Positions 5,438-6,222 of a DNA stretch of 6,222 nt are shown one piece after another. Position 1 is the stretch's first letter, and each line of letters opens with the position of its first letter. Source of the stretch: JACRIM01 sp964605185 (lineage in GTDB: Bacteria; Planctomycetota; Phycisphaerae; UBA1845; UTPLA1); the NCBI GenBank assembly GCA_964605185.1, contig CAZSBF010000157.1, forward strand, positions 1 to 6,222, in the 5' to 3' direction. Position numbers and translations under genes: made by a program. Below the pieces are notes generated by a model, which saw nothing but the letters and a program-made list of their open reading frames with translations, did not search any database and had not been told where the DNA came from.

Positions 5438-6222
5438 ATGAGACGATTCTGCAGGACATTCAAGGCTCATGCATGCCTTGCCGTGGTGGTGGCCGTGGCA
5501 TCCGCGTCGGGCATGGTGCGCGCCGACGACACGCCGCGAACGGGTGTCATCGACGCTGCGGGCGTTATCGACGATGCCACGGAGTCCAAGTTAAACACGT
5601 GGTTGCTTGAGTTGGAGCAGAAGACCGGGGCGCAGCTGAAGGTGTGGACGATGGAGACGGCGGGCGGGCGCGATCTGTACACGCTGACGATCGAAACGGC
5701 CCGTAAGTGGCGGCTGGGGGCGAAAGACAAGAACAACGGCTGCCTCGTGGCGGTCGCAGTGAAGGATCGCAAGTGGCGAATTGTGACGGGGGATGGGGTT
5801 GAGGACGTATTGCCGGATCTACTGACGGACCGAATTGCACAGTCGTACTTTGCACCGTACTTTCGGAAAGGCGATTACTCGCAGGGCATCATGCTCGGCA
5901 CGGTGGCGATGGCGCAGGCGATCGCAGGCAAATATCAGGTGCAGTTGAGCGGCGCGCCGAACGTCAGTATTCCGAAGCAAGGACGAGGCAAGAGGGGCCA
6001 AGGCGGGGCGCTGAGTGCCTGCTTCACCATGTTCGTCGTGTTCATCATTATTGCGGGCATTGCGGGCGGGTCGATCACGCGAAATCGGCGTCGCTATTAC
6101 AGCCGTTGGGGCGGCGGACTGGGCGATGCCTTGATCGTCGCCAGCATGATCAGCAACATGAGCCGGGGCTCGCGCGGCGGCGGTTGGTCGGGCGGGTCAA
6201 GCTGGGGCGGAGGAGGCGGATT
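5438..6222 (+). CDS. TPM-domain (YgcG-like) secreted, membrane-anchored protein, 3' partial
   Basis: The frame is open from ATG 5438 to the window edge: 261 codons and two further bases. Residues 1-29 form a signal peptide (MRRFCRTFK, hydrophobic AVVVAVASA, cleavage probably after V-R-A29). Residues 36-165 form a TPM domain (PF04536 type): GVIDAAGVIDDATESKLNTWL, LEQKTGAQLKVWTM, ARKWRLGAKDKNNGCLVAVAVKDRKWRI, TGDGVEDVLPDLLTDRI and YFAPYFRKGDYSQGI. A transmembrane helix lies at about 192-211 and is followed by basic RNRRRYY. A Gly/Ser/Trp-rich tail begins (GGGWSGGSSWGGGGG), as in YgcG-like proteins, which often end in such a tail; the remainder lies outside. The TPM domain would sit on the outer face of the membrane. 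TPM proteins have been linked to photosystem II repair and respiratory complex assembly, and some show weak phosphatase activity; the role here is unknown. No ribosome site is evident, so coupling to the preceding gene is likely. Confidence 0.92.
   Translation, partial: MRRFCRTFKAHACLAVVVAVASASGMVRADDTPRTGVIDAAGVIDDATESKLNTWLLELEQKTGAQLKVWTMETAGGRDLYTLTIETARKWRLGAKDKNNGCLVAVAVKDRKWRIVTGDGVEDVLPDLLTDRIAQSYFAPYFRKGDYSQGIMLGTVAMAQAIAGKYQVQLSGAPNVSIPKQGRGKRGQGGALSACFTMFVVFIIIAGIAGGSITRNRRRYYSRWGGGLGDALIVASMISNMSRGSRGGGWSGGSSWGGGGG

Noticed and set aside
5467..6001. Minus-strand open frames opposite the TPM gene
   Set aside because: They are shadows; the plus-strand frame has a signal peptide and a full set of TPM-domain motifs.

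Overview
The window is GC-rich bacterial chromosomal DNA with seven protein-coding genes; the last one runs off the right edge. The gene types fit a planctomycete-like bacterium (Planctomycetota, perhaps Phycisphaerae): an uncharacterised two-helix membrane protein with a TPR-like tail, a thioredoxin-fold lipoprotein, and a TPM-domain protein beside a degenerate nucleotidyltransferase. This placement rests on the overall look of the proteins, not on a marker gene, so it is moderate to low in confidence. No rRNA, tRNA, CRISPR array, IS element or transposase was seen.

Left part (1-2500): a likely promoter at the left edge precedes a membrane-anchored, helical-repeat protein (99-1133). After 61 bases comes a lipoprotein (1195-2421) that joins a thioredoxin/TlpA-like domain to a CsgG/FlgO/TolB-like alpha/beta domain. 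Its CxxC active site has become SxxT, so it is probably redox-dead. Its first codons contain an 8-bp tandem repeat. Two hairpins follow this gene and probably end the transcript.

Middle (2500-3190): a compact toxin-antitoxin pair, a ribbon-helix-helix antitoxin (2615-2836) followed one base later by a MazF/PemK-type RNase toxin that starts with GTG (2838-3158). The antitoxin has a -10-like box so close to its ATG that its mRNA may be leaderless.

Right part (3190-6222): rarA (mgsA) lies on the minus strand, convergent with the toxin. It encodes a clamp-loader-like AAA+ ATPase of replication-fork rescue, and its reading frame is interrupted, without a frameshift, by a small repeat: a duplicated 16-mer followed by a 9-bp-arm palindrome. 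This adds the peptide pattern NPSRDPE-NPSRDRE and is the most unexpected structure in the window. Divergent from rarA are a degenerate nucleotidyltransferase-fold protein (4706-5434) and, three bases later, a secreted and membrane-anchored TPM-domain (YgcG-like) protein (5438 to the edge), which probably form one operon.

No clear multi-gene novel system is visible. The points most worth following are the repeat inside rarA, the dead-thioredoxin/CsgG-like fusion with its octamer repeat, and the nucleotidyltransferase-like/TPM pair.
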